DNA of 64,000 bases from Paractinoplanes deccanensis (GTDB lineage: Bacteria; Actinomycetota; Actinomycetes; Mycobacteriales; Micromonosporaceae): assembly GCF_016862115.1 (NCBI RefSeq), contig NZ_BOMI01000011.1:1-64000 (forward strand), read 5' to 3'. Positions 63,710-64,000 of this stretch are shown here, piece by piece. The notes under the pieces were generated by a model, which saw nothing but the letters and a program-made list of their open reading frames with translations, ran no database searches and was not told the DNA's origin. The stretch's first letter is position 1; each line of letters begins with the position of its first letter. Made by a program: the position numbers and the translations under genes.

Positions 63710-64000
63710 GCGGCCTCTAAAGGGTGAGCGATGAGCACGACTCGAAGCTACTTCACCCCCCAGCTGTCAACTCCACTGAGTGGCTGAAATGTCACGGAAA
63801 TCGCCACGCTAAGCAACAGGACGCTACCGTACCGTCGATGGAAGATCACGACTGCATAACAGCAGCTTTAAGCGTCCCTGAGGGATTTCCCAGATTGGCG
63901 TAAGTCGCTATGGTCACTGCTCGTTGCAGGCCGCATTTCCCGGCTTGCCGACGACGTGGGGAGGCGCCGTCGAGGGCTGTCGCCTTCAATGCGCGACCGC
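63710..64000. promoter_or_regulatory. Right-end intergenic region
   Basis: 291 bases with no recognisable gene. 63760-63930 is noticeably less GC-rich than the rest of the window, fitting a promoter region for rsmD (minus) and for an unseen gene beyond the right edge. Two tiny frames on the plus strand (18 and 21 codons) have no support beyond an AGGGTGAG before the first. Confidence 0.5.

Noticed and set aside
63731..63787. 18-codon frame with AGGGTGAG upstream
   Set aside because: Too short, no family, and no coupling to a visible gene.
63838..63903. 21-codon frame in the right-end gap
   Set aside because: No ribosome site and no similarity I recognise.

Overview
The window is very GC-rich DNA with long open frames on both strands, many GTG starts and ATGA/GTGA/TGATG couplings. 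The housekeeping genes are actinobacterial: a eukaryote-like (type 3) ProS, DUF2469, a SepIVA-like coiled-coil protein, an AmtB-GlnK-GlnD operon, L32 next to a YceD protein, and tandem signal peptidases. Gene order and the accessory genes point to Micromonosporaceae, most likely an Actinoplanes-like genome. This is inference from gene content, not from a marker gene. No rRNA, tRNA, CRISPR array or insertion sequence was seen.

Layout. 0-4.4 kb: tandem repeats, a flavin-split-barrel protein, a lipoprotein, XerC with two unusual insertions, a class-V aminotransferase and an M23 peptidase. 4.4-12.5 kb (minus strand): proS-DUF402, then rpsP-khpA-rimM-trmD-rplS, two type I signal peptidases, a NUDIX protein, rnhB and DUF2469. 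12.5-15.5 kb: an ECF sigma factor with a membrane-anchored beta-propeller partner, and an amidohydrolase. 15.5-17.5 kb: a decayed, mosaic cluster of Uma2 nuclease genes. 17.5-19.4 kb: ffh and a small membrane protein.

19.6-39.6 kb is a surface-glycan island between ffh and glnD, which I would expect to lie close together in related genomes. It holds a Stealth phosphotransferase, a UDP-HexNAc dehydrogenase, a polyprenyl-phosphate-type GT2, two paralogous pairs of a coiled-coil protein with a two-domain GT-B glycosyltransferase, two paralogous GT2/GT4-like fusions, a membrane-anchored methyltransferase-like protein with a truncated paralogue, large membrane proteins, a CAP protein and three tandem-repeat arrays.

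39.7-43.9 kb: glnD, glnB/K and amtB with a predicted GlnR site; one island glycosyltransferase lies directly downstream of glnD on the same strand. 44-53 kb: a phosphotransferase, ftsY, a PhoD-like phosphatase, a DinB protein, a HAD phosphatase and smc. 53.9-57.4 kb: a compact three-gene PelF-like GT4 / polytopic membrane protein / spherulin-4-like cassette between smc and mutM. This is the best candidate for an uncharacterised Pel/galactosaminogalactan-type exopolysaccharide system. 57.3-63.7 kb (minus strand): rsmD-coaD, a SepIVA-like gene, YceD-rpmF-plsX-rnc, a PIG-V-like mannosyltransferase and mutM. The right end has no recognisable gene.
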